DNA of 21,617 nt from an uncultured Bacilli bacterium (GTDB lineage: Bacteria; Bacillota_I; Bacilli_A; RF39; UBA660). Shown here one piece after another: positions 1-7,791 of this stretch. Within the stretch, counting starts at the first letter, position 1, and each line of letters opens with the position of its first letter. The notes below the pieces were generated by a model. The model ran no database searches, had not been told where the DNA came from, and saw only the letters and a program-made list of their open reading frames with translations. The stretch spans positions 1-21,617 of the forward strand of contig CAKOXW010000008.1 of assembly GCA_934130375.1 (NCBI GenBank), written 5' to 3'. The position numbers and the translations under genes were made by a program.

Positions 1-1448
1 GTTGCTTTTACCAATGCATTTGTTCCTTTTCCCCCTACATTTATATATAATTTTGTCCCTTTTGTTAAATATGCAAGCCCTGTTGCATATCCTCCATATC
101 CCCCTCTATATGTTTCATTTGCTGCATATCCTCCTTCTGCTCCCCATGCTTCTAATCGATAATATCCTGTTACCGCTACTGTGAATTCATATTCTTTATT
201 AGTTATCGCAAATTCACCATTTCTTATCAACCAAATTGCCTTAATAGCAGTATCTTCAGTACCAAATTTTAATATATTGCCACTTATTATTGCATTTCCA
301 CTTACTACTTCCCAACCTCCAAATTCATAGTTAGTTCTTGTTGGTTCAACTAATTTTAAAGTAGTATTTGGTCCATAACCTGTTTCAAACTTTTGAGTTG
401 TTTCTCCGCCTGCTAAATTTACTGCTAAAGAAATATTTTCAGTCCATACTGCTTTAATAGTTGTTGCCTGAGTTCCCATTGTAATTACATTACCACTTAA
501 TATACTATTACCATTTACTACTTGCCAATGTGAGAATGTATATCCATGTTTTATTGGTTTCTTAAGTACAATATCTTCACCGATATCATACGCTCCAGTT
601 GGATCTATTTCTATTGCGCCACCTTGTAGATCAACACTTAAATTAATTGTATTTAATTTCCATAATGCAGTAATTGTTGTTGCACTTGTACCAACTACTA
701 GATTATTACCAGCAAGGATTGAATCACCTGATTCAATTTTCCATCCAATAAATGTATAATTCTTTCTTGTTGGATTTTCTAATTTAATTTGTTCATATGT
801 TTCATAACTACTATTAAGTGTTTGAGTTGTTTCTCCTCCATTTAAATTAAGTGTTACTAAAACATCTTTAACCCAAATTGCTTTAACAACTGAATTTCTA
901 CTTCTTGTTTTAATTCCTTCAGTTAGTATTTCAGCATCTCCTGATACTAAAGACCAATTTTTTAATCTAAAATCAGTTTTTGTAACATTAGGATAAGATA
1001 CTAATTCATAAGGTTGTACTGTTAAATTTTCATTAAATCCCGCATCACTTGCAGTACCACCATTTAAATCAAATGCTAAAATAATACCCTCAGCATCATT
1101 GCTAAATGTATATACATATTCATTGTTTAAATATTCAATTTTTATACTTCCGGTGATACTTTCCTTGTTTCTTGGGTCAGTAACTGGACAATCTATTAAT
1201 TTTTCTTCACATAATGTTTTAACATTAATAGATGATGAACCGTATTTACTAATATCAGAATATATTTTTGGATTACTAGTTACATACTTTTTACTAGTTT
1301 CTATCAACTCATTTATAGTTAGTTCATATAAATGTTGTTTCTTTTGTTCTAAAGTTTTAGTAGCCTTAGGTATTGCTATACCTAGAATTAAGCCTAAAAT
1401 TACTATAACTGCTAATAATTCCACTAAAGTAAAACCCTTATTCTTCAT
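1..1448 (-). CDS. Prepilin-type leader, InlB-repeat, glycine-rich surface protein (3' end missing)
   Basis: The ORF begins at ATG 1446-1448 after an AGGTGAT ribosome site and runs out of the window, giving 482 codons. Residues 1-29 are a type IV prepilin leader: MKNKG then FTLVELLAVIVILGLILGIA, so prepilin peptidase would cut after G5. Residues 30-120 look like a pseudopilin stalk, with a Cys pair at C80 and C87. Four repeats of about 70 residues follow (roughly 122-193, 197-264, 268-336, 340-407), each with a hydrophobic strand, NGG/QGG/AGG, a GW or W motif, VSGxxxxxGN and a KAxW end. This is the InlB B-repeat/Flg_new (Listeria-Bacteroides) pattern. From about 408 a glycine-rich domain starts (AWGAEGG, RGGYGGYATG, NVGGKGTN). 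Family knowledge suggests an exported, pilus-like or adhesive surface protein; the ligand is unknown. It follows the glyQS terminator and is probably its own unit. Confidence 0.85.
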   Translation of the reverse strand, partial: MKNKGFTLVELLAVIVILGLILGIAIPKATKTLEQKKQHLYELTINELIETSKKYVTSNPKIYSDISKYGSSSINVKTLCEEKLIDCPVTDPRNKESITGSIKIEYLNNEYVYTFSNDAEGIILAFDLNGGTASDAGFNENLTVQPYELVSYPNVTKTDFRLKNWSLVSGDAEILTEGIKTRSRNSVVKAIWVKDVLVTLNLNGGETTQTLNSSYETYEQIKLENPTRKNYTFIGWKIESGDSILAGNNLVVGTSATTITALWKLNTINLSVDLQGGAIEIDPTGAYDIGEDIVLKKPIKHGYTFSHWQVVNGNSILSGNVITMGTQATTIKAVWTENISLAVNLAGGETTQKFETGYGPNTTLKLVEPTRTNYEFGGWEVVSGNAIISGNILKFGTEDTAIKAIWLIRNGEFAITNKEYEFTVAVTGYYRLEAWGAEGGYAANETYRGGYGGYATGLAYLTKGTKLYINVGGKGTNALVKA

Positions 1449-1483
1449 ATACTATCACCTATTATAATTATAAACCAAATATA

Positions 1484-1509
1484 AATAAAAAGAAAGTTAA
1501 AATTTAACT
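1484..1509 (-). terminator. Intrinsic terminator of glyQS
   Basis: On the minus strand a 6-bp stem (AGTTAA/TTAACT, 1495-1500 and 1504-1509) is followed by a T-rich tract. The glyQS stop codon (1497-1499) lies inside the stem. The stem is short and AT-rich, so strength is uncertain. Confidence 0.55.
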
Positions 1510-2858
1510 CTCTTTGTAACATATTCTTCTACTTCATCTAAATTTAATGTAATTTGTTCCATTGTATCTCTATCTCTTAGAGTAACTGTATTATTATTTA
1601 ATGTATTATCATCAATTGTAATACAGAATGGTGTTCCTATCGCATCTGCTCTTCTATATCTTTTACCAATTGAACCACTATCATCATACATTGTCATAAA
1701 TGATTTTGATAATTTAGTAGATATTTCTTTTGCTTTTTCTCCATGTATCTTTTTAACTAGTGGTAAAACTGTTACTTTGTATGGAGATAAGAAAGGATGC
1801 AATTTAAGAACTTCTCTTTCTGTTCCATCTTCTAATGTTTCTTTTTGATATGCTTCAAATAAGAATGCTAAAACTGATCTATCAAGTCCATATGTAGATT
1901 CAATAATGTATGGAATAAATCTTTCATTTGTTTGTGGATCTAGATATTCCTGTTTAACGCCACTATATTCAGTATGTCTTGTTAAATCATAATTAGTTCT
2001 ATTATGAGTACCATTTATTTCACCAAATCCAAAAGGAAATCTATATTCTATATCACATGCACTCTTTGCATAAAATGCTAATTTTTCATGATCATGAAAT
2101 CTTAAATTTTCTTCTTTAATACCTAAATCCATATAGAATTTTTTACCATACTCTTTAAAGTATTCATATAATTTTTCATCATCACCCTCATGGCAAAAAG
2201 TCTGAAATTCCATTTGTTCAAATTCAATAGTTCTAAATGTAAAATTACCAGGTGTAATTTCATTTCTAAATGCTTTACCTATTTGACCAATACTAAAAGG
2301 TAATCTTGTCCTTGTACTTCTTAGAACATTCAAGAAGTTAACGTATTCTCCTTGCGCATTTTCAGGTCTTAGATATATAGTGCTTTTAGAATCCTTTGTA
2401 ACTCCTCTTTGTGTTTCAAACATTAGATTAAATTCTCTAATATCAGTAAAATCGCTATGACCACATTTAGTACATGGAACCTTGTGTTCTCTAATATAGG
2501 ACATCATTTCTTCTTCAGTCATACCATCTGGATGTGCATCTTTGTCAAATGCCTCTATTAGATTATCTGCTCTATGTCTCATTTTGCAGTGTTTGCAATC
2601 TATAAGTGGGTCTGAAAAACCTCCTACGTGTCCAGATGCTTCCCAAACTCTTGGATGCATAAGTATATCAGCATCTACTTCGTAACTATTGTCTCTTTCT
2701 TGAATAAATCTTTTTCTCCAAGCATCTTTAATATTATTTTTTAATCTACTTCCTAGTGGACCATAATCCCAAGTATTTGCAAGGCCACCATATATTTCAC
2801 TTCCTTGAAATATAAATCCATATTGCTTGCAATAATTAACCATATCTTCCATTTTCAT
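1497..2858 (-). CDS. glyQS: Glycyl-tRNA synthetase, single-chain (alpha2 dimer) type
   Basis: Class II aminoacyl-tRNA synthetase of 453 residues that charges tRNA-Gly with glycine in the cytoplasm. Motif 1 region lies near residues 20-55 (GSEIYGGLANTWDYGPLG). A zinc-binding insert has C88/C91 and C129/C132. Motif 2 is FRNEITPGNFTFRTIEFEQMEF (about 198-219), motif 3 lies near 325-335 (ESTYGLDRSVLAF), and the C-terminal anticodon-binding domain begins near 360. The start ATG has AGGAGG eight bases upstream; a second ATG two codons in is less well placed. Bacillus and Clostridium usually carry the two-subunit GlyQ plus GlyS enzyme at this position after recO; here a single-chain eukaryote/Mycoplasma-like enzyme occupies it. 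It is transcribed from its own promoter through a glycine T-box leader. Confidence 0.97.
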   Translation of the reverse strand: MKMEDMVNYCKQYGFIFQGSEIYGGLANTWDYGPLGSRLKNNIKDAWRKRFIQERDNSYEVDADILMHPRVWEASGHVGGFSDPLIDCKHCKMRHRADNLIEAFDKDAHPDGMTEEEMMSYIREHKVPCTKCGHSDFTDIREFNLMFETQRGVTKDSKSTIYLRPENAQGEYVNFLNVLRSTRTRLPFSIGQIGKAFRNEITPGNFTFRTIEFEQMEFQTFCHEGDDEKLYEYFKEYGKKFYMDLGIKEENLRFHDHEKLAFYAKSACDIEYRFPFGFGEINGTHNRTNYDLTRHTEYSGVKQEYLDPQTNERFIPYIIESTYGLDRSVLAFLFEAYQKETLEDGTEREVLKLHPFLSPYKVTVLPLVKKIHGEKAKEISTKLSKSFMTMYDDSGSIGKRYRRADAIGTPFCITIDDNTLNNNTVTLRDRDTMEQITLNLDEVEEYVTKRVKF

Positions 2859-2875
2859 AATTTTACCTCCTCAAA

Positions 2876-2939
2876 ATAAAAAATTCCCATGATTGTAAGG
2901 ACCCAAATGGGCGGTTCCACCTTACTTATTCCTAGGAAT
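2876..2939 (-). terminator. T-box-controlled terminator of glyQS
   Basis: Arms: ATTCC (2935-2939) with GGAAT (within 2883-2888), then GTAAGG (2920-2925) with CCTTAC (2895-2900), then CCC/GGG, followed by a run of six T and a T-rich tail. The 5' arm overlaps the T-box core, so pairing is mutually exclusive with the antiterminator. Confidence 0.8.
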
Positions 2940-2990
2940 CTCTCTTTTTCATATTGCTAGAAGTTTCCAACCTTCATCATCGCATTTATG
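2876..2990 (-). promoter_or_regulatory. Short glycine T-box leader of glyQS
   Basis: Minus-strand leader between recO and glyQS. It has the T-box core AAGGTGGAACCGCC (about 2910-2923), a Stem III-like hairpin ATTCC-TA-GGAAT (2928-2939), a linker with AAAAAGAGAG, and a 5' GCGATGATGAAG like the Stem I start of other T-boxes. A terminator helix competes with the antiterminator. The whole leader from predicted transcription start to terminator is only about 115 nt. Stem I appears reduced to one hairpin, GAAG (2972-2975) with CTTC (2960-2963), whose 8-nt loop contains GGA (2966-2968), a glycine codon. The specifier assignment is inference. Confidence 0.8.
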
Positions 2991-2995
2991 TAGTA

Positions 2996-3024
2996 AGTAT
3001 ATACCTTTTAAACTGATTAGTCAA
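2996..3024 (-). promoter_or_regulatory. Sigma-A type promoter for glyQS
   Basis: TTGACT (3019-3024) and TATACT (2996-3001) are separated by exactly 17 bp on the minus strand. They lie just downstream of the recO stop codon, so glyQS can be transcribed independently, starting near 2989. Confidence 0.75.
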
Positions 3025-3026
3025 TA

Positions 3027-3767
3027 TTAAGTATATATATTTACTTTTTTTAAATCATCAATAAACTTCTTAGAATTTAAATATATACCAGTATGCGTTT
3101 CATAATAACTAGTTAGAAAATCATCTATTTCATTTTTTACTTTAGGATCCATCTCAACCTTAGTAATCTTAGATATGTCTAAGTAATAATACATTCTTAT
3201 AAATTTTATTGTTCTTTTATCAACAATATGTTCATAAGTTCTGCACTTATTACATATAAGTCCATTTCTATCTTTTGATAAAGTTACTACATTTGTATTA
3301 CCACAAACAGAGCATCTATTTAAGATAGGTTCAACTCCTAAATAAGATAATAATTTTAATTCTAGTATGTTAGTAATTACTAATGGATCATAATTTTCAT
3401 TTATTTTTAATAATGAATTTATTAACAAATCGAATATCTCTTCATATTTATAACTTTGTTTTATAACTTGAAATACAAGTTCAGATAAATATGTTGCATA
3501 ACTTATATTAATTATATTGTTTTTTATATTAAAAAATGGATTAATAACATCAACTGACGTAAGTGTTGATAGTTTATCTTCTTTATAGTATATGTGAAAA
3601 GTTCCATATGTAAGTCTTGTTGATACTGCATTTAAACCACTTTTCACTTTTTTTGAACCTTTTGAAATTATTCCAATTAAACCATATTCTTTTGTAAACA
3701 CATCTAATATTTTACTAGATTCAGAATAATCTCTTTCTTTTAGAACAATTCCTAATACATCTTGCAT
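3027..3767 (-). CDS. recO: DNA repair protein RecO
   Basis: 246 residues, the usual length. RecO is a recombination mediator that works with RecR (and RecF) to load RecA on SSB-coated single-stranded DNA. The N-terminal OB fold spans about 1-80 (GIVLKERDYSESSKILDVFT, then KGSKKVKS). A four-cysteine zinc site is at C152/C155 and C172/C175. Start ATG 3765-3767 has AAAGGA upstream and lies one base after the yqzL stop codon, so the two are probably co-translated. It is the last gene of the yqfC-recO operon; no terminator of its own follows, and the next hairpin is the glyQS T-box terminator. Confidence 0.95.
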   Translation of the reverse strand: MQDVLGIVLKERDYSESSKILDVFTKEYGLIGIISKGSKKVKSGLNAVSTRLTYGTFHIYYKEDKLSTLTSVDVINPFFNIKNNIINISYATYLSELVFQVIKQSYKYEEIFDLLINSLLKINENYDPLVITNILELKLLSYLGVEPILNRCSVCGNTNVVTLSKDRNGLICNKCRTYEHIVDKRTIKFIRMYYYLDISKITKVEMDPKVKNEIDDFLTSYYETHTGIYLNSKKFIDDLKKVNIYT

Positions 3768-3768
3768 A

Positions 3769-3861
3769 TTATTTTCCTTTCTTTATTGCTTCTTTATACT
3801 TTAAATAATATGTTATATTTCCTGTTTGTTTAAATAAGTTCCATAAATCTTCTTTTGTCAT
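3769..3861 (-). CDS. yqzL: YqzL-like small protein
   Basis: A 30-codon ORF between era and recO, the position of yqzL in Bacillus. It starts MTKEDLWNLFKQTGNITYYL, and the WxxFxQTGxIxxYLxxKE pattern is the YqzL family signature; KYKEAIKKGK ends it. Bacillus YqzL is about 47 residues, so this copy is short at the C-terminus. Function is unknown in the family. The ribosome site AAGGGTGA and the first bases of the start codon are buried in a 12-bp hairpin. The stop TAA (3769-3771) is directly before the recO ATG. Confidence 0.8.
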   Translation of the reverse strand: MTKEDLWNLFKQTGNITYYLKYKEAIKKGK

Positions 3862-3899
3862 AAATGTTCACCCTTTCTAGTTATATAGTGAACATTTAT
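3860..3899 (-). promoter_or_regulatory. Inverted repeat covering the yqzL ribosome binding site
   Basis: Perfect 12-bp arms ATAAATGTTCAC (3860-3871) and GTGAACATTTAT (3888-3899) with a 16-nt loop. In the minus-strand mRNA the 3' arm holds half of the Shine-Dalgarno site and the first two bases of the yqzL ATG. No T-tract follows, so it is not a classical terminator. Confidence 0.75.
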
Positions 3900-3907
3900 T
3901 TTATATT

Positions 3908-4792
3908 TTATTCATTATTTTTATATCCAAATTCAGTTAAATATCTATCTTTATCTCTCCATTTATTTACTGTTTTAACAAATAGGTTCAAATACACTTT
4001 TTTACCCATTAACTCTTCTATATCTTTTCTTGACTCTATTCCAATTTTTTTAATCATATCACCTTGATGACCAACAATGATTTTTTTTAGATTTTCTCTT
4101 TCTACTATTATAAGTACATCAATTTCGTATGCATCACGGCCTTTTTTGATATTTTCAGTAAGACATGTTATTGCATGAGGAACTTCATCATTTGTATTAT
4201 TGAGTATTTTTTCTCTTACATATTCTGATATAAAGAACTCAGTATTTTTATCAGTTATATAATCGTCATCATAGTATTTAATATCATCAGTTAAATATTT
4301 TTTTATTTCTTTTATTAATATACCAACATCTTTTTTATTAATTACTGATACTGGTATAATTTCTTTAAAATCATATAAATCTTTATACTCAGATATTTTT
4401 CTCATTATTACTTCTTTTGATACTGTATCTATCTTATTTAAAAGTAGTATAACAGGCTTTGAAACACCTTTTAATTTATCAATTACAAATTTGTCACCTG
4501 TACCTAATTTTTCTTTTATATCTACAACTAAAACAATAACATCAGAATCTTCAATACTATAATATGCTTTACTATTTAGTGCTTTTCCTAGATTATGTTT
4601 TGGTTTGTGTATACCTGGTGTATCAAAAAAAACTATTTGAGAATCTTCATCATGATATACAGCCATTATATTATTCCTTGTTGTTTGTGCTTTATTAGAC
4701 GTGATTGCAATTTTACGCTCCATAATTGTATTTAAAAGAGTACTTTTTCCTACATTTGGTCTTCCAACTATGCTTACAAATCCTGATTTCAT
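3908..4792 (-). CDS. era: GTPase Era
   Basis: 294 residues from ATG 4790-4792 (AAGGAGCG six bases upstream). A longer in-frame start at 4822 lacks such a site and would add ten residues of the overlapped cdd frame. Era binds the 3' end of 16S rRNA and acts in 30S subunit maturation. G1 is GRPNVGKST (10-18), G2 lies near KAQTTRNN (34-41), G3 is DTPG (57-60), G4 is NKID (119-122), and the C-terminal KH domain has IIVGHQGDMIKKIG. Start and cdd stop share ATGA, a 4-base overlap typical of translational coupling. Confidence 0.97.
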   Translation of the reverse strand: MKSGFVSIVGRPNVGKSTLLNTIMERKIAITSNKAQTTRNNIMAVYHDEDSQIVFFDTPGIHKPKHNLGKALNSKAYYSIEDSDVIVLVVDIKEKLGTGDKFVIDKLKGVSKPVILLLNKIDTVSKEVIMRKISEYKDLYDFKEIIPVSVINKKDVGILIKEIKKYLTDDIKYYDDDYITDKNTEFFISEYVREKILNNTNDEVPHAITCLTENIKKGRDAYEIDVLIIVERENLKKIIVGHQGDMIKKIGIESRKDIEELMGKKVYLNLFVKTVNKWRDKDRYLTEFGYKNNE

Positions 4793-5166
4793 AAATCGCT
4801 CCTTCCGAATGCATAAGTACATAATTCTTCTATTGTTGCACTTTTTACATCTCCATTAATACTATGTGCATAAACTTTAACATCACTACTGCAGTAATCT
4901 GATAGTGCTTGTCTACATATAAAGCATGGGAATACTCCATTTTTACTCATCACATGTACTTCTTTTATGTCTGTCTCTCTTACACCATTTGTAATTGCAT
5001 TATAAAGCGCATTACGTTCAGCACATATTCCTGCTGCGGGTGAAGATGTTTCAACATTAACACCATAAAATACTCTATTATCTTTTGTAACTATTGCTGC
5101 GCTTACATTAAAATGAAAATAATCACTTCTACTATTATTTAATAATTCTTTTAACTTATCTATCAT
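4789..5166 (-). CDS. cdd: Cytidine deaminase
   Basis: 125 residues, close to the usual 130 of homotetrameric CDAs. It deaminates cytidine and deoxycytidine to uridine and deoxyuridine in pyrimidine salvage. The catalytic zinc site is visible: C48-A-E50 (E50 is the proton shuttle) and PC81FIC84. The substrate loop FHFNVSAAI (17-25) matches the family's (F)xVxAA. AAGGAGG sits before ATG 5164-5166 and overlaps the dgkA stop. The stop TGA overlaps the era start. Confidence 0.96.
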   Translation of the reverse strand: MIDKLKELLNNSRSDYFHFNVSAAIVTKDNRVFYGVNVETSSPAAGICAERNALYNAITNGVRETDIKEVHVMSKNGVFPCFICRQALSDYCSSDVKVYAHSINGDVKSATIEELCTYAFGRSDL

Positions 5167-5175
5167 GTATCCTCC

Positions 5176-5598
5176 TTAAAATGCTATCTTAGGTAAGAAA
5201 ATAATAATATTTAATATTACAGCTACTATAAATATTACAAATGTTGCTGCACTTCCACAATCTTTAGCAACTTTTATATATGGATTAAATTCTTTCGTTA
5301 TAGCATCACATGTTGCTTCAATTGCAGTATTTAAAAGTTCAATTGCAAGAATAATTCCAAGCATTGAAATAATAAGTATCCACTCAAGTCCATTGACATT
5401 GAATGTAAAACCTGCAATTATTTCAATTAAACTACAAAATACATAGATAATAAAACTTTTGCCATCTTTTGCATAACTACTTATTCCTTCTAAAGAGTTT
5501 TTAATTACTCTTCTAATTGAGTGAACATTTAAATCTCTTCTCTCAAACTCTTCTTTTAAAGTATTTATTTTTTTACTATCTTTTGATACCGTAGCCAT
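5176..5598 (-). CDS. dgkA: Diacylglycerol/undecaprenol kinase (DgkA family)
   Basis: 140 residues. This integral membrane kinase family phosphorylates diacylglycerol or, in Gram-positives, undecaprenol for wall-lipid carrier recycling. Three membrane segments lie near 48-67, 72-92 and 115-137. The conserved signature is E87-LLNTAIEA-TCD98 followed by AKD113CGSAA; here C-G-S replaces the more usual I-A-A/G. The N-terminus is about 20 residues longer than the core family and overlaps the ybeY end by 23 bases, but AGGAGG nine bases upstream of ATG 5596-5598 supports this start. Confidence 0.93.
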   Translation of the reverse strand: MATVSKDSKKINTLKEEFERRDLNVHSIRRVIKNSLEGISSYAKDGKSFIIYVFCSLIEIIAGFTFNVNGLEWILIISMLGIILAIELLNTAIEATCDAITKEFNPYIKVAKDCGSAATFVIFIVAVILNIIIFLPKIAF

Positions 5599-6022
5599 CT
5601 AATATTTCCTCCTGTAATTTAAACATAACTTTCTCATCTAGAGGATTCATATGGTCATATCCAAGTAAATGCAGAAAACCATGTATAAGCAAGAATGACA
5701 ATTCCCTTTTATATGAGTGTCCATATTCTTCTGCTTGACTATGTGCCTTATCAAGTGATATGTATATATCTCCGAGAATTGTTGTGCCATCTACAACTAC
5801 TTCTTCATAATCTGCTAATCTAAAAGTTATTACATCTGTTTCTCTATCTATATTTCTATATGTCTTATTTAATTCATGTATTTCATTATTATCTACAAAT
5901 ATTACCCCAAATTCAATATTACCAAGTTTCATATATTCTTTTGCGTATTTTACTAGTTTCTTTAAATCACTTAAACATTCTACTTTTTCATTTGTTTCAT
6001 TAGAAAATGTTACATTAACCAT
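5576..6022 (-). CDS. ybeY: Endoribonuclease YbeY
   Basis: 148 residues. YbeY is a zinc-dependent endoribonuclease involved in 16S rRNA 3' maturation and ribosome quality control. The signature H114-GFL-H118-LLGYD-H124 gives the three zinc-binding histidines. TDVITFRL (62-69) and GDIYIS (84-89) are the other conserved blocks. The start ATG shares one base with the stop codon of the VanZ-like gene (TAATG). In most Bacillota phoH and yqfF lie just upstream; both are absent here. Confidence 0.96.
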   Translation of the reverse strand: MVNVTFSNETNEKVECLSDLKKLVKYAKEYMKLGNIEFGVIFVDNNEIHELNKTYRNIDRETDVITFRLADYEEVVVDGTTILGDIYISLDKAHSQAEEYGHSYKRELSFLLIHGFLHLLGYDHMNPLDEKVMFKLQEEILDGYGIKR

Positions 6023-6645
6023 TACATCACCATCTCATATAAATAAACTTGAATATTTGTAAGGTAAATAATAGCAACTAGTAATAATATAATCATTAAT
6101 AAATTCATAAACCACTCCTTATTTAAAGCCGAAGGCAATTTATCTCTAATTCCATCTAAAATTATATATAACAATGCTCCAAGTGTCGCACCCAAAACAT
6201 TTAGAATAATATCATCTACATCAAATACTCTACCTATTGCTAGTTGAACAAATTCAATTGACATAGAAGATATTAAAGCAAGTATAAATATTGGAAATAT
6301 CTTTTTATTATCTAAATATGCTGATACGAATAAACCAAAAGGCATATAAAGTAAAACATTACCAACAATATTCTTTATAAATAATTTAGAACCGAAATTA
6401 TATCTAAATATTTCTTTAAAAGGTACAAGATTAGAATATCCATAATTATCATCTTGAAATGTAACTATATAGAATAAACTAAGTAAATAAATTGCAAATA
6501 GTAAGTAGGATAATTCCTTGTATAAAACAAATTTTTCTTTCTTTATAATTAAATATGCAATTCTTATTGAAGAAAGTATTATAGTAAATATGACAATCAT
6601 AGGCCATGCATTTCCAAATATGTCTATTGCTGCTTTTTTTATCAT
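6022..6645 (-). CDS. VanZ-like family membrane protein
   Basis: 207 residues with about six hydrophobic segments (near 14-34, 42-62, 88-110, 116-137, 142-162, 177-203). The VanZ-family features are NLVPFKEI (72-79), NIVGNVLLYMPFGLF, and SIEFVQLAIGRVFDVDDIILNVLGATLG in the second half. VanZ itself confers low-level teicoplanin resistance; most relatives have unknown roles at the membrane, so a resistance role should not be assumed. It is inserted between yqfD and ybeY with a one-base gap and a one-base overlap, so it is part of the operon, occupying the place where phoH and yqfF normally lie. Confidence 0.88.
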   Translation of the reverse strand: MIKKAAIDIFGNAWPMIVIFTIILSSIRIAYLIIKKEKFVLYKELSYLLFAIYLLSLFYIVTFQDDNYGYSNLVPFKEIFRYNFGSKLFIKNIVGNVLLYMPFGLFVSAYLDNKKIFPIFILALISSMSIEFVQLAIGRVFDVDDIILNVLGATLGALLYIILDGIRDKLPSALNKEWFMNLLMIILLLVAIIYLTNIQVYLYEMVM

Positions 6646-6646
6646 A

Positions 6647-7789
6647 CTACTTCGTCCCTTCTATCTTACTATTTACTGAAATTTTTTTATATACCTTATA
6701 AAAAATATCTAATTCTATTGTATTACTTTTTGTATCTTTTTTCAATACTCTATTGCTAATAATATACTCATCACTACCTAGTTTTTCCTTCATTTTAGCC
6801 TTACTATAAGAAAGTGCATTTAAATACGCTATAGAAGATACTTGAATATCACTACTATCATTTATTTCATATTCTTTATTTTTAGTTATTGAGATAGGAA
6901 TAATATTATTAGAGAATATAATATGTTTATCAATATCACTATTTTTAAACTTTTTACCAATTATTAAAGATTTATTAAAAAAATTTACACTATAATTCGT
7001 TAAAGATTTACCAGTTCTAGTTCTATTCATATAAATATATGGCATAATAACATGCATCTTATACCATACCTCTCCATATACAACTCCCTTAGCACTCCTA
7101 TAACCCTTTATCTCATCATTTAACTTAATCTCACTACTTATTAATATATCACCCTTATAAACATACTCATTAACTTCTCTTACAATTGACCCATTTTCGG
7201 CAACTATCTTTTTTATAACTGCATTACTATTAGATACTATATTATAAATATTATCATCCTTGTTATTACTATTTAATTTCCTCATAACCACTTTAACAAC
7301 ATACTTACATCCAGAAGTATTAATCTCAATCCACTCTATTTTATCCTTGTTGTTATCAAGTATTTTATTTTTAATACTATCAAGCTCAGTATAATTCTTT
7401 TTCAATGTATATTTTTTTACATTATATTTTTTTAACTCAGTAATAACTAAATTTCTAACTTCACTACTTTCATGCTTTATTTCAATACTAAATATTACAT
7501 TGCTTAGAAATACAAGGATAAATAAGTTAATAATTAAAGAAATAAATAATACTTTATTCTTATTTATAAACATCTTAACCTTGTTCTTACCTCTATAGTC
7601 TACAATATTAACTTTATTTAAGATACTTATACCGCACACTTTATCATAATCACATTCACATACTTCAATAATAAGTTCTTTATGATTAACTATATTTACA
7701 TTTAATACTTCGATATTAAGTTTATATAAATTAGTTAAAAACCTAGTTACATTTTTAGTTTTAACTTTTAGAATTATAGAATTAGTCAT
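6647..7789 (-). CDS. yqfD: Sporulation-associated protein YqfD
   Basis: 380 residues from ATG 7787-7789, with GAGG five bases upstream. A GTG two codons earlier overlaps the ribosome site and is less likely. The N-terminus (1-65) is a small alpha/beta domain, a single membrane helix spans about 80-101 after a KMFINKNK basic stretch, and a large extracytoplasmic part follows with SGCKYVVKVVMRK, NAVIKKIVAENGSIV and GYRSAKGVVYGEVWYK blocks. YqfD is known from Bacillus as a sporulation-stage protein in the SigE regulon with no defined biochemical activity. The upstream yqfC supports the call. Confidence 0.9.
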   Translation of the reverse strand: MTNSIILKVKTKNVTRFLTNLYKLNIEVLNVNIVNHKELIIEVCECDYDKVCGISILNKVNIVDYRGKNKVKMFINKNKVLFISLIINLFILVFLSNVIFSIEIKHESSEVRNLVITELKKYNVKKYTLKKNYTELDSIKNKILDNNKDKIEWIEINTSGCKYVVKVVMRKLNSNNKDDNIYNIVSNSNAVIKKIVAENGSIVREVNEYVYKGDILISSEIKLNDEIKGYRSAKGVVYGEVWYKMHVIMPYIYMNRTRTGKSLTNYSVNFFNKSLIIGKKFKNSDIDKHIIFSNNIIPISITKNKEYEINDSSDIQVSSIAYLNALSYSKAKMKEKLGSDEYIISNRVLKKDTKSNTIELDIFYKVYKKISVNSKIEGTK

Positions 7790-7791
7790 AT

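Noticed and set aside
1099..1467. A 122-codon plus-strand ORF at the start of the prepilin-like gene.
   Set aside because: It is antisense to the hydrophobic leader of the minus-strand gene; its apparent membrane character is a by-product of that composition.
3860..3899. Reading the 12-bp inverted repeat after era as a terminator.
   Set aside because: No T-tract follows it on either strand in the right place, and the yqzL and recO genes continue directly.
6022..6645. Calling the VanZ-like gene an antibiotic resistance gene.
   Set aside because: VanZ-family proteins are widespread and mostly unrelated to glycopeptide resistance; no vanA/vanH/vanX-type neighbours are present.
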